A DNA stretch of 64,000 nt from Maridesulfovibrio ferrireducens (GCF_016342405.1 NZ_JAEINN010000005.1:1-64000); one strand, 5' to 3'; positions 43,515 through 52,156 are shown, counted from the first letter of the stretch. Numbers and translations: made by a program. Notes: generated by a model from the sequence alone, not told the origin.

Positions 43515-45293
43515 TCAGTTTAAGTTGTTTCTAGGTATTTTGCAGAATCTAGGTGATGCTGGGCGATCCAGATTGATTGAGTCAGCGCCTTTTTCGATTT
43601 GAAGAATGTTATCAATAAAAAAGTTGACCAGAGATTTATTCAGTTTTCCTTCTTCGGCTTCTTCGGCAAGAATCTTTAATGCGCGGGCTTGCGGAGTTGC
43701 AGGTTTGTAATGGCGTTCCTGCGTGATCGCATCATAGATATCGACTATGGCTAAAATTTGACTTTGAATAAGTATATCATCACCCTTGATTCCTTCAGGG
43801 TATCCAGAGCCATCGAGTCGTTCGTGGTGCTGGCCGATAATAGTCAGGAGCTGTGAGAGATCATCATGAAACGGAATATGTTCAAGAATTCGCTGACTCT
43901 CTGCAGGGTGACGTTCAATTTCCTGTCTTTCTTCAGAAGTCAGATTGCCTTTGCGTACAAGCAGACATTTCCGCTCTTCAGGGTGCAGCAGATGAATAGA
44001 TGAACCGTTAATCTTGAATTTTACTTCACTGATAGTGTGGATGAAATCCAGATCTTCCTGATGTGGACAAAGAGATAGATTTATTTGTTTAAGCCTCTTG
44101 TAATCAGGCTCCCATTCCTTTTGGTAGTGAATGCCGAAAAGCTTCATGCGCATGCCTATGACATCAAGCATTGATTTGGGAAGGCGAGTCTTTTTAGTAA
44201 GCACTTCCTCCTTGATACCGATTTTACCTATGTCATGAAGAATGCCGGAATAGAAAATTTCGCGCAGGTGCTCGTCTGTGAAACAGAGTTCATGGAATTT
44301 ATCATCCTCTAGCGAGATGAGACGTGCAAAAGCAACAGCTAGATGAGCTACTCTGTCAGAATGTCCGGCTGTGAATGGGTCCCGGGCATCAATCGCTTCG
44401 GCAAGAGCTTTAAGGAGCGCGTCCATGAGGACTCTGATAGATTCAAAGTTATAAGCGTTGCTTATTGATATGCCTGCTACAGATGCCAGAGTGGCAACAT
44501 GTTTCAGGTGGGCGGCGCTGAAAGCATTGACACATTGAGATGTCAGGATAAGAACCCCTTCACATAAATTAGGAGAAGGGATGGGCATTATAAGTAAAGA
44601 TCTGATGTTATCACACAGCTTACTTCCGCAACGGCAGTCCAGTTTGACATCATTTAAAATTTCACCGCGCAGACTTGCGATGATATCTTTAAAAAGAGGG
44701 CATTCTACCAGCTTTTCAAAAGTTCCTGCATTGACCGCTCCGAAACTGTCAAAAATGGTAAAGCCATCTTCTTCGGGCAGGTATACTGCGCCCATTTCAG
44801 CAGGAAGGGCAGAGGTTCTGCATTCTTGAATCAGAGCGCTGATAACATCTTTCAGTCTGAGCGAATTGTTAAGCTCAACAATAGATCGGTGCAGTAGAGC
44901 CAGCTCTCTATATTTAGCGAGAGTTTCTTCTCCCAGAAGGCGTCTTGCTTTCTCGGATTCAATATGACCGGCCATGGAATATGACATGAATTCGAGAACT
45001 GCTTTGATCTGATTCCGTTCTTTTTCAGATAATTCTTCTAAATTCTGGAGAGAAACTCCAATGCTGAGGTCTTCATCTGTGGCGTTAGCTATAGGAGTGA
45101 AGATTGTTTTATCAAACGGATACAGCGAAGGGTCAGTACAAAAAACCGGAGTACTGCCAATGTAAATACATAGTAAAGAGTTCTCAGGCAGTAAAGGTTG
45201 TGCTTTTTTAAAAAAAACTTTCAACTTTTTTGGCTTAAGAAATTTCTTTAACCGTGTTTCCGGTTTAATGTGATTGTTCATGGAAGAGATCAT
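43515..45293 (-). CDS. GAF/HD-GYP c-di-GMP phosphodiesterase
   Basis: 592 aa. A GAF-like domain (about 125-285) contains a cysteine patch LDCRCGSKLC (C220, C222, C227). The HD-GYP domain follows: RDPFTAGHSDRVA, catalytic HD at 353-354 (ILHDIGKIG), and QHHERLDGSGYPEGIKGD at 488-505. The usual HD-GYP spacing is broken by about 80 extra residues (about 370-455), including NLSLCPHQED and ISEVKFKINGSSIH. The activity, hydrolysis of c-di-GMP, is inferred from the intact metal and GYP residues. It overlaps the receiver gene upstream by 4 bases. Confidence 0.9.
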   Translation of the reverse strand: MISSMNNHIKPETRLKKFLKPKKLKVFFKKAQPLLPENSLLCIYIGSTPVFCTDPSLYPFDKTIFTPIANATDEDLSIGVSLQNLEELSEKERNQIKAVLEFMSYSMAGHIESEKARRLLGEETLAKYRELALLHRSIVELNNSLRLKDVISALIQECRTSALPAEMGAVYLPEEDGFTIFDSFGAVNAGTFEKLVECPLFKDIIASLRGEILNDVKLDCRCGSKLCDNIRSLLIMPIPSPNLCEGVLILTSQCVNAFSAAHLKHVATLASVAGISISNAYNFESIRVLMDALLKALAEAIDARDPFTAGHSDRVAHLAVAFARLISLEDDKFHELCFTDEHLREIFYSGILHDIGKIGIKEEVLTKKTRLPKSMLDVIGMRMKLFGIHYQKEWEPDYKRLKQINLSLCPHQEDLDFIHTISEVKFKINGSSIHLLHPEERKCLLVRKGNLTSEERQEIERHPAESQRILEHIPFHDDLSQLLTIIGQHHERLDGSGYPEGIKGDDILIQSQILAIVDIYDAITQERHYKPATPQARALKILAEEAEEGKLNKSLVNFFIDNILQIEKGADSINLDRPASPRFCKIPRNNLN

Positions 45294-45676
45294 TGATCAA
45301 GTTGTAGAATTGTTTTTGCAACTTCAAGAATTTCATCAGGGTCGAATGGCTTAGTCATGTATCTTTCCGCTCCAAGTTCCAGCCCATGCTTCCTGTCTAC
45401 TTCCTGCCCTTTTGCCGTTAAAAGTATTATTTTAACTGAGGACAATTCAGGATCTTCACGAACTTCCTGACAGACTTCATAACCGTTCATGTATGGCATC
45501 ATGATGTCTAGAAAAACTAGATCAGGACGCTCAGCGCGTATAAGATCTAGACCTTCTTCACCGTTTTCCGCGGTTAGAAGTTCGACATCATAATCATCTT
45601 CCAGTTCTTCTAAAGTTTGCTCTAGAAGCATTCTGATGTGAACCTCATCGTCCACAACTAGAATTTTTCCGGTCAT
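45290..45676 (-). CDS. single-domain response regulator upstream of the HD-GYP gene
   Basis: 128 aa receiver, intact: DDE in VVDDEVH, phospho-acceptor Asp in LVFLDIMMPYMNG, Thr in LLTAKG and Lys in MTKPFDP. It overlaps the HD-GYP gene by 4 bases, so the two are made together. The layout suggests that this receiver controls the phosphodiesterase in trans, replacing the covalent REC-HD-GYP fusion of RpfG. First gene of the leftward operon. Confidence 0.9.
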   Translation of the reverse strand: MTGKILVVDDEVHIRMLLEQTLEELEDDYDVELLTAENGEEGLDLIRAERPDLVFLDIMMPYMNGYEVCQEVREDPELSSVKIILLTAKGQEVDRKHGLELGAERYMTKPFDPDEILEVAKTILQLDQ

Positions 45677-45909
45677 GAGTTCTCCTTTTTGTTGCCAAAT
45701 CGAGCTTACATTTACATATTGTAATCATCCTCTGCAAGAGGTAGTTTTATTTAAGACTAAATTATTGGACATTTATGTGTCTGATGTAATAATTATATGT
45801 AGTTATGTTTAAATATAGAAGCTTTTTATTGGTAATACTATAGTAAATTTTTTTGATTGATCAATCATTGTTTGATCTCTTACAATAATTACTGAACTGA
45901 GAATATATT
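45677..45909. promoter_or_regulatory. shared intergenic region of two divergent signalling operons
   Basis: 233 AT-rich bases separate the receiver/HD-GYP operon from the PilZ/binding-protein operon. Both promoters must lie here. I see no convincing sigma-54 or sigma-70 pair. TGATTGATCAATCA at about 45856-45869 is a perfect palindrome and a possible operator for coordinated control. Confidence 0.45.
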
Positions 45910-46980
45910 ATGATGCAATCTAAAGTTGATTCCAGATTCCTTGGTTCTGTTAAAACCTCTTTTTTTGTGTTTCCTACACTTCCCCCCCTCGTAAAGATGT
46001 TTTTGTGGTTTATTGCGCTAGGAGTTGCAATCTCGATAATCATTTTGCTTTGGAGAAAATATAAGCCGGTTTCATTTCTTCAGGCATGGTTTAAATCTTT
46101 TCCTCCACTTCGTGTTGCAATTTTAAAGTTTAAAAAAGGCGGAGAAGCTGTCACTGAGGAAGGTAAAAACCCTGCTGTCAAAGGCCCTTGGAAGATTTCT
46201 ACTGATAAAGATGTTTTGGATTGGCTGGTAATGACAAAGCAGCCATTTGATATATCTGCTGAGCGATTAGGGCAGAGAACTCTTGCGGCAGTAGTAAATG
46301 TTACCGGAATTCAGGGTAGGGACATTGTTGTAAAGGTTAAAGATGTTGTGACTGAATCTTTGTTGGCTCCCGGAGCTAAAGTGAAATGTATTTTTGCTGA
46401 GTTACAAAAGAACGGTAAAAAAGTTAATGCGTTTGTCGGTTCTGTTAAAACTGTTTCAGAAAGTGGTGAAGCAGTTGTTACCCGCACATCTGCGTTCGGG
46501 TTTATCAAGCGCCGGGCGTTTTCCAGAAGAAAGGTTGCGGACCAGCGTTATATAAAGGTTAAGATATGGCGTCTTGACGGTGATGATTTTGATGTTGATT
46601 TTGTTTTAGATAATATGGAGCCGGAAATTATTATCGACAATAGAATGGATGTTGATGCTGAGCTAAAGGTTCCGCAGATTCTCGATATTTCAAAGGGCGG
46701 GATTGCTCTTTTAGGTGCTGTGCGCGATGGCGGTAATATGTTGTCCCGTAATGATAACGTTTTATTGTGCATGCTTATTTATCAGCCTAAACGTAAAACC
46801 TTTGATCCACATATCCTCTACTGTGAAGTGCGCGCTGCAAAATCAGCCAGCGAAGGGATGATCCGTCTCAGTTTTCAATTTTTGCGCAGTCTTAAAATAC
46901 CTCCTCGTAAGCGGAGCACCTTATTTAGAGGACAAGCCGTTATGGCAATGAATCTTGCTCAACCTGAAAAGGAACAATAG
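45910..46980 (+). CDS. membrane-anchored PilZ-like c-di-GMP effector
   Basis: 356 aa. One membrane helix (about 31-48), a linker, then a YcgR-N-like beta domain (about 100-195) and a PilZ domain (about 198-340). The c-di-GMP motifs are RRAFSRRKV (R201-R207) and LDISKGGIALL (D259, S261, G263-264), the usual RxxxR and D/NxSxxG pair. The flagellar-brake-like two-domain arrangement suggests a role in motility or envelope response to c-di-GMP. It lies two bases before the next binding-protein gene. Confidence 0.78.
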   Translation: MMQSKVDSRFLGSVKTSFFVFPTLPPLVKMFLWFIALGVAISIIILLWRKYKPVSFLQAWFKSFPPLRVAILKFKKGGEAVTEEGKNPAVKGPWKISTDKDVLDWLVMTKQPFDISAERLGQRTLAAVVNVTGIQGRDIVVKVKDVVTESLLAPGAKVKCIFAELQKNGKKVNAFVGSVKTVSESGEAVVTRTSAFGFIKRRAFSRRKVADQRYIKVKIWRLDGDDFDVDFVLDNMEPEIIIDNRMDVDAELKVPQILDISKGGIALLGAVRDGGNMLSRNDNVLLCMLIYQPKRKTFDPHILYCEVRAAKSASEGMIRLSFQFLRSLKIPPRKRSTLFRGQAVMAMNLAQPEKEQ

Positions 46981-46982
46981 TT

Positions 46983-48188
46983 ATGAAACGGTGTTTGTTA
47001 TTGCTTCTTTTTTTACTCGCTGCCTGCGACAGGGGTGTTCCTGTGACAGTGCATGAGGACAAAAATCCCGGTGTTTTTCCTGATAAAGTAGTGTTGGGAT
47101 CCTCTCTGGCACTTGAAGGACATGCGAGTTATCTCGGTACACAAACTCTTCATGGGGCGCTTGCTTATATAAATAACGTAAATTCGGAAGGAGGAGTTCA
47201 TGGTCGGCAGCTTAAGCTTGTTTCATATGACGATTCTTATGATCCTCCCAAGTGCCTCATAAATACTCAGCGATTGATTATTGAAGATAAAGTTTTCGCG
47301 CTGTTCGGTTATGTCGGAACACCTACAACTGTTAAGGTTCTGCCATTGGTGGCTGCCGCGCGTATACCTTTACTGGGGATGTTTACCGGGGCAAATGCTC
47401 TGAGAAATCCTTTTAATCGTTATATTATTAATGTTCGTCCCTCGTATTATCAAGAGACCCAGCAAGCTGTCCGCCATATGGTACAGGATTTGGGACTAAC
47501 CAAGATTGCTGTTTTTTATCAGTATGATGCTTTCGGGTTTGACGGTCTTACCGGAACAGAATTAGCTTTGAAAGATTTAGGTCTTGAGCCGATAGCCCGT
47601 GGATCGTACACAAGAGGTTCTCTGGATGTAGCGGAGGGCGTTGCTCGTATTAAGGATTCTGGAGCGCAGGCTGTATTTTTAATAGGGACGACTACTCCTT
47701 GTATAAAATTTATTAACGAGCTCGGGGTTAATGGAGTTCATCCGGTTTATTATACAGTGTCGTTTATCGGAGCGAGAGAGTTTGCGCGTAATTTGTGCAA
47801 AAATGATGATGACGCAGTGATCATGTCTCAGGTTGTACCTCCCTTCACCCTGCCCGATGATCTTACTCATTCTGAAGCCGCAGATTATATTACTGCTCTG
47901 AAGCTTTCTTACCCTGATGATACTCCAAATCTGGTTGGTCTTGAGGGTTTTTTTAATGCCCGGGTTCTTGTTGAAGGGTTGCGGCGCGCCGGGCCAGAGT
48001 TGACAAGGGATAAATTTATTCAGGCTATTGAATCTATGAACAAGTTTGAGATTGCTCCGGGGATTACAATTTCATTTGACGGTAAAGACCATCAGGGGAT
48101 GGATAAGGTTTATTTTACTCGCTTTAATGATGGGCGATTTGAAGTTATGGATAGTTGGGATTCGCTCCGACGGAGTGTTGTACGATGA
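46983..48188 (+). CDS. lipoprotein periplasmic binding protein (Peripla_BP_6) linked to a kinase
   Basis: 401 aa. A type II signal peptide with lipobox LLAAC (Cys at about 19, MKRCLLLLLFLLAACDRG) anchors it to a membrane. The fold matches branched-chain amino-acid binding proteins: SYDDSYDPPKCLINTQRLI, LFGYVGTPTTVKVLPLVA, and VFYQYDAFGFDG. These blocks align with the protein at 42163, so the two are paralogues. No transporter is adjacent. The stop overlaps the start of a sensor kinase by 4 bases, so it is likely the sensing subunit of that kinase. Confidence 0.88.
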   Translation: MKRCLLLLLFLLAACDRGVPVTVHEDKNPGVFPDKVVLGSSLALEGHASYLGTQTLHGALAYINNVNSEGGVHGRQLKLVSYDDSYDPPKCLINTQRLIIEDKVFALFGYVGTPTTVKVLPLVAAARIPLLGMFTGANALRNPFNRYIINVRPSYYQETQQAVRHMVQDLGLTKIAVFYQYDAFGFDGLTGTELALKDLGLEPIARGSYTRGSLDVAEGVARIKDSGAQAVFLIGTTTPCIKFINELGVNGVHPVYYTVSFIGAREFARNLCKNDDDAVIMSQVVPPFTLPDDLTHSEAADYITALKLSYPDDTPNLVGLEGFFNARVLVEGLRRAGPELTRDKFIQAIESMNKFEIAPGITISFDGKDHQGMDKVYFTRFNDGRFEVMDSWDSLRRSVVR

Positions 48189-50188
48189 AAAGATTTTCCA
48201 ATTTGAGTCTGAAGAATAAAATTTTCTTTTCCACTCTAGGCGTAATCCTTATGATCAGTGCGGTTATAGCTCTTTTGGCTAGAGGTATTCTTGTCTCCTC
48301 TTTGACTTCAGAGCTGGAATTGCGCGGTGTCGCTATTGCTCACTCAATTGCTGAGCGGGGAGGCGGATTTATACTGGATAAAAAATATCCGCAGCTACTC
48401 AGTCTCGTGTTTGATGAAGCGACTCTTGGAGAACGGCAGCACCTCATTACGTATATTTTTGTGCTGGGCAAAAAGGGAGAAGTTTTATGTCATACTTTTA
48501 CAACTCCCTTTCCTGAAAATCTGGATAAAGTTAATACTGTGTCTGCGAGCGAGCATAAGTCGGTCCGCTTAATCGATTTCGGTAAAAAATCGGCTTATGA
48601 TATAGCTGTTCCCATCAGAGAAGGGTTGTACCGTATCGGAACTGTGCATGTTGGACTTAGCAAGGTTCATATTGATAAACTTGTGTCGACGTTGCGTATA
48701 ACTTTCTTAGGTTTTATTTCCGGTGTTGTTATCATCATTTTTATCATCAGCCACAGGCTTGCCAAGTACATTACGAGTCCTGTTGCGAAACTTACACGGG
48801 TTTCGGATGAGTTGTCGCGGGGTAATTTTGATATCGGACTCGATATGTTGTCCAGTGACGGGGGGTGGGACGCTTCGCAGTGTCCTGTATACCATAACAC
48901 TGATTTTCCGTGCTGGCATTTTGATCAGGCTTTGTCTGTAAGTGAGAGAAGTGTTAATAATAATAGAAATTTACAACAGTGTAGAAACTGTCATTTCTAT
49001 ATAAAGCGTCAAGGTGACGAAGTTGTTCAGCTTGCTGACAGTTTTAAAAATATGGTTTGGTCAATTAAACTGTATCGTCGTCGATTGCGTGACTCGGAAG
49101 AAAAGTATAAATCCATGTTTGATAGCGGACCGGATCCGATTCTTGTTATTTCCTGCTCTGATTTTACGATTTTGGATGCTAATCCTAGAGTCTCTGAATT
49201 GTATGGTTATTCCAAGGAAGAACTTATTGGTGAAGAATTTTTACGTCTCGGACCGGAGTCAAACCTTGAATGTATCAAAGCTTTTGAAGAGTATGGAGGG
49301 CCGGCCGGCTGTATTTATTATCCCAAAATACTTCATCTTAAAAAGGATGGAAGGCCGGTTTATGTAAACATGCACGCTTGTCCTATCTCGTATAAAAGCA
49401 ACCCTTCGATGATTGTGGCAATTACTGATATCACTGAAATTATTGAAAAGGATGCACAGCTTGTGCAGGCCGCGAAGATGAAGTCGCTCGGTGAGATGTC
49501 CGCGGGGGTGGCGCATGAAGTAAATCAGCCACTCAATGCAATTAAGATGGGTAGTGAATTCCTGGCTCTTATGGCTGAGCGGGGGCGTGATGTTCCGGCT
49601 GAGCAGTTGAGTGAAGTTGCAAAAGAAGTAAGTGCACAGGTTGACAGGGCTGCGGAGATCATCAACGCGCTGAGAGCTTTTGGACGCAAGGCCGATTTTA
49701 AGACGGATAAAATTAATATAAACGAGCCCTTGCGGAGCGTTTTTACTTTGGTAACCCGTCAGTTCGAATTGCAAAATATTGTATTTCAATTGGATTTGGC
49801 CGAAAATTTGCCACTTATCGTTGCACAGGATAATAGGTTACAGCAGGTATTCTTTAATCTTGTAAATAATGCCCGTGATGCTATTTCCGAGAAGCGAGAA
49901 ACTCTCGGGGTTGAGAGTGATGAATACATTAAAATAAGCACTTATGAGGAAAACTCGCAGGTCTGTATCCGGGTGTCTGACACAGGGGTAGGGATTACCG
50001 AAGAAGTTCGCAATAAAATTTTTGAGCCTTTTTTTAGTACCAAAGAAGTAGGATATGGGATGGGGTTGGGACTTGCCATCACGTATGGCATAGTACGGGA
50101 TTACAAGGGTAAAGTTGAAATTGAAAGTGTGTCTGGAAAAGGTGCAACTTTTATAATCTCTTTTCCGGTTGCTAATGAAGAAGCGTAA
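48185..50188 (+). CDS. sensor histidine kinase with Cys-rich insert after transmembrane 2
   Basis: 667 aa. The ATG at 48185 overlaps the binding-protein stop (ATGA). Transmembrane 1 is at about 13-34; the periplasmic sensor contains YIFVLGKKGEVLCHTF, like the kinase at 39668. Transmembrane 2 is at about 172-190, then HAMP interrupted by a Cys/Trp-rich insert (C233, C243-W244, C266, C269; about 225-275) resembling a two-CW module. PAS (about 305-420), HisKA with H444 in GVAHEVNQPL, and HATPase (NLVNNARDAI; GMGLGLAIT) follow. The insert may bind metal or sense redox; unproven. Confidence 0.9.
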   Translation: MKRFSNLSLKNKIFFSTLGVILMISAVIALLARGILVSSLTSELELRGVAIAHSIAERGGGFILDKKYPQLLSLVFDEATLGERQHLITYIFVLGKKGEVLCHTFTTPFPENLDKVNTVSASEHKSVRLIDFGKKSAYDIAVPIREGLYRIGTVHVGLSKVHIDKLVSTLRITFLGFISGVVIIIFIISHRLAKYITSPVAKLTRVSDELSRGNFDIGLDMLSSDGGWDASQCPVYHNTDFPCWHFDQALSVSERSVNNNRNLQQCRNCHFYIKRQGDEVVQLADSFKNMVWSIKLYRRRLRDSEEKYKSMFDSGPDPILVISCSDFTILDANPRVSELYGYSKEELIGEEFLRLGPESNLECIKAFEEYGGPAGCIYYPKILHLKKDGRPVYVNMHACPISYKSNPSMIVAITDITEIIEKDAQLVQAAKMKSLGEMSAGVAHEVNQPLNAIKMGSEFLALMAERGRDVPAEQLSEVAKEVSAQVDRAAEIINALRAFGRKADFKTDKININEPLRSVFTLVTRQFELQNIVFQLDLAENLPLIVAQDNRLQQVFFNLVNNARDAISEKRETLGVESDEYIKISTYEENSQVCIRVSDTGVGITEEVRNKIFEPFFSTKEVGYGMGLGLAITYGIVRDYKGKVEIESVSGKGATFIISFPVANEEA

Positions 50189-50224
50189 GTTTTAGTGAAT
50201 TCGGTTTTGAATAGGGGAGGGAGT

Positions 50225-50938
50225 GTGAGTAAAATTTTGGTGATTGATGACGAGAAAGCAACTCTAAACATGTTTAAGATGTTGCTTTCCGTTTATGGTC
50301 ATGAGGTTCTGACCGCTGAAAACGGCGAAATAGGAATAGAGCTTTTTGATACTGAGAAGCCGGATTTAGTAATGACCGACATCAAAATGCCCGGAGTGGA
50401 TGGTCTGCAGGTTCTGGGTAGAATTAAGGCTATGTCGCCGGAAGCGGAAGTGATTGTTATAACTGGTCACGGCGACATGGAACTTGCTATCAAAGCGTTG
50501 AATCTTGATGCAACGGATTTTCTGAACAAGCCTGTAAAGCGCGAAGATCTTGAAAAAGCTTTGCAACTTTCGGCTGAGAGGAGGAAATTTGTAAGCGGTA
50601 AGCGTGACGATGTGCAGTTTACTCTTGAAGATAAAATTGCTGTGATCAATGTGATAGGCAGTCTTACTTCAAAATCTGATGGATCTATACATGATGTTTT
50701 TGACGAGGCTCTTAGTAGCGGGCGTAAAGATATTCTGATGATTTTTCAGGAAAAGACCTCGATCAACGGTGGGGGAATGGATTCCCTGATTAAAGGGGTT
50801 GAAAAAGTCCGTTCGCGTGGCTGTAATCTTTACATTGCAGGTCTGTCGGATAATTTCCATGCAGTGTTTGACTCAATGGGCATAAGTTCTATGGCCTCAA
50901 TGTATGATACTGAAGCAGAGGCTCGAGCTAATATTTAA
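50225..50938 (+). CDS. response regulator with receiver and STAS domains
   Basis: 237 aa. The GTG at 50225 follows GGGGAGGG and starts MSKILVIDDE; the frame also opens at a GTG 30 bases earlier without a ribosome site. The receiver (1-115) has D52 in MTDIKMPGVDG and K102. Residues about 133-237 form a STAS-like domain (EDKIAVINVIGSLTSKSDG; INGGGMDSLIKGVEK). REC-STAS fusions act by protein contact, for example in partner-switching circuits, not by DNA binding. Encoded 36 bases after the kinase, so it is probably its phosphorylation target. Confidence 0.85.
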   Translation: MSKILVIDDEKATLNMFKMLLSVYGHEVLTAENGEIGIELFDTEKPDLVMTDIKMPGVDGLQVLGRIKAMSPEAEVIVITGHGDMELAIKALNLDATDFLNKPVKREDLEKALQLSAERRKFVSGKRDDVQFTLEDKIAVINVIGSLTSKSDGSIHDVFDEALSSGRKDILMIFQEKTSINGGGMDSLIKGVEKVRSRGCNLYIAGLSDNFHAVFDSMGISSMASMYDTEAEARANI

Positions 50939-50959
50939 GGTCGTTAAGCTATAAGTCAT

Positions 50960-50998
50960 AAAAAATCCCGCTCAGGTTTAACCGGAGCGGGATTTTTT
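50960..50998. terminator. bidirectional terminator
   Basis: AAAAATCCCGCTC pairs with GAGCGGGATTTTT around a loop that pairs further (GGTT/AACC). It ends the signalling operon and the convergent mltG operon. Confidence 0.95.
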
Positions 50999-51025
50999 GT
51001 ACTATTAATTCGTATTAATCAGTAT

Positions 51026-52156
51026 TTATTCAGTTTTATTATATGATCTGTAGGTGCTCTTGTTACGGCGTAACTGAAACTTTCTGACAGCTTTGTTGTG
51101 CTCGTTCAGGTTTTTGCTGAAATAGTGTGATCCGTCTCCTTTGGCTACAAAGTAGAGGAAGTTATGTTTTTCAGGGTTAATGGCCGCCTTTAATGATTCA
51201 AGGCCGGGTGAACATATTGGTCCGGGAGGAAGGCCTCGATGCTGGTATGAATTGTAGGGGTTGTTTTTATCTGTGATATGTTTTTTACGGATATTCCCAT
51301 CAAAGGTTTCACCCAGTCCATAAATGATAGTCGGGTCAGCTTGCAGAAGGTAGCCGCGAGTCAGGCGGTTAGCAAAAACTCCAGCAATTCTTCTGCGCTC
51401 AGAAGCAACTCCGGTTTCTTTTTCTACCAGCGATGCAAGAATTACTGTTCTATGAATTTGTTCGGGCGAAGGAAGAGTTCCGTTCCAGGCTTTATCTGCG
51501 GACCTGCGAAATTCTTTGAGCATGGTTTTAACTAGCGTTAAGCCGGAATCCTGCTTGGGACGGGTCAACAGATAAGTTTCAGGAAACAGATAGCCTTCCG
51601 CATTTTTAGCTGGAATTGAATATTTTGCCAACAGTTCTGGACTGAAAACAGCTTTTTTGAAGTCAGCATATGTTGTCAGTTTCGATTGCTGTGCGGCTTC
51701 GGCAGTGTTCCACCACGAAAGACCTTCGCGAACAGAAAATTTATGTAAAATGCCGGAAGTCGTGGTCAGTTTTTTTAGAATTTGCGGGGCAGTCATATTT
51801 GTCCAGAGATTGAATTCTCCGGCTCTGACTTTGTTTTCCTGTCCTTCCGCCTGAGCCAACTTACGGAATCTTTTGGAATCTATGACCAGACCGCTGTCAG
51901 CTAGTTTGGAGGAAACAGTCCAGAGGGTTTCCCCGGGAGTGACGGTGAATAGTATTTCCCGTCCATCACTTTCAGGAGGAATATTGAGAAATTCCCATGA
52001 CTGATAAATGAACCATGAACCTACAACCATCATAACCATGCAGATGATGGCCAGAGAAGGAAGCACAAAGCGCAGGACTATGCTCTTGCCTGCCACGTTT
52101 CCAGAATTATTTTCGCGGCCTGGCTGTCCAGATTCTTCTTTCTTTTCCTGTTCCAA
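51026..52156 (-). CDS. mltG: endolytic peptidoglycan transglycosylase MltG (YceG)
   Basis: 376 aa, inner-membrane anchored by one helix (about 30-51). A LysM-like stretch (FTVTPGETLWTVSSKLADSG) is followed by the YceG domain with the catalytic Glu in ILASLVEKETG and the conserved ERRRIAGVFANRL, DPTIIYGLG and NPYNSY. It cleaves nascent glycan strands and sets their length. The start is a TTG at 52156 with AAGGAGG at seven bases, inside ruvX; the 79-base overlap is therefore real. Third gene of the dehydrogenase-ruvX-mltG operon. Confidence 0.92.
   Translation of the reverse strand: MEQEKKEESGQPGRENNSGNVAGKSIVLRFVLPSLAIICMVMMVVGSWFIYQSWEFLNIPPESDGREILFTVTPGETLWTVSSKLADSGLVIDSKRFRKLAQAEGQENKVRAGEFNLWTNMTAPQILKKLTTTSGILHKFSVREGLSWWNTAEAAQQSKLTTYADFKKAVFSPELLAKYSIPAKNAEGYLFPETYLLTRPKQDSGLTLVKTMLKEFRRSADKAWNGTLPSPEQIHRTVILASLVEKETGVASERRRIAGVFANRLTRGYLLQADPTIIYGLGETFDGNIRKKHITDKNNPYNSYQHRGLPPGPICSPGLESLKAAINPEKHNFLYFVAKGDGSHYFSKNLNEHNKAVRKFQLRRNKSTYRSYNKTE

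Noticed and set aside
42163-48188. Two complete branched-chain amino-acid ABC transporters
   Set aside because: Only the binding proteins are present; neither LivH/LivM permeases nor LivG/LivF ATPases occur in the locus.
48980-49000. CxxCH heme-c motif (CRNCH) in the second binding-protein-linked kinase
   Set aside because: It follows transmembrane 2 and the HAMP start, so it is cytoplasmic, where cytochrome c maturation does not occur. It is better read as part of the Cys-rich insert.
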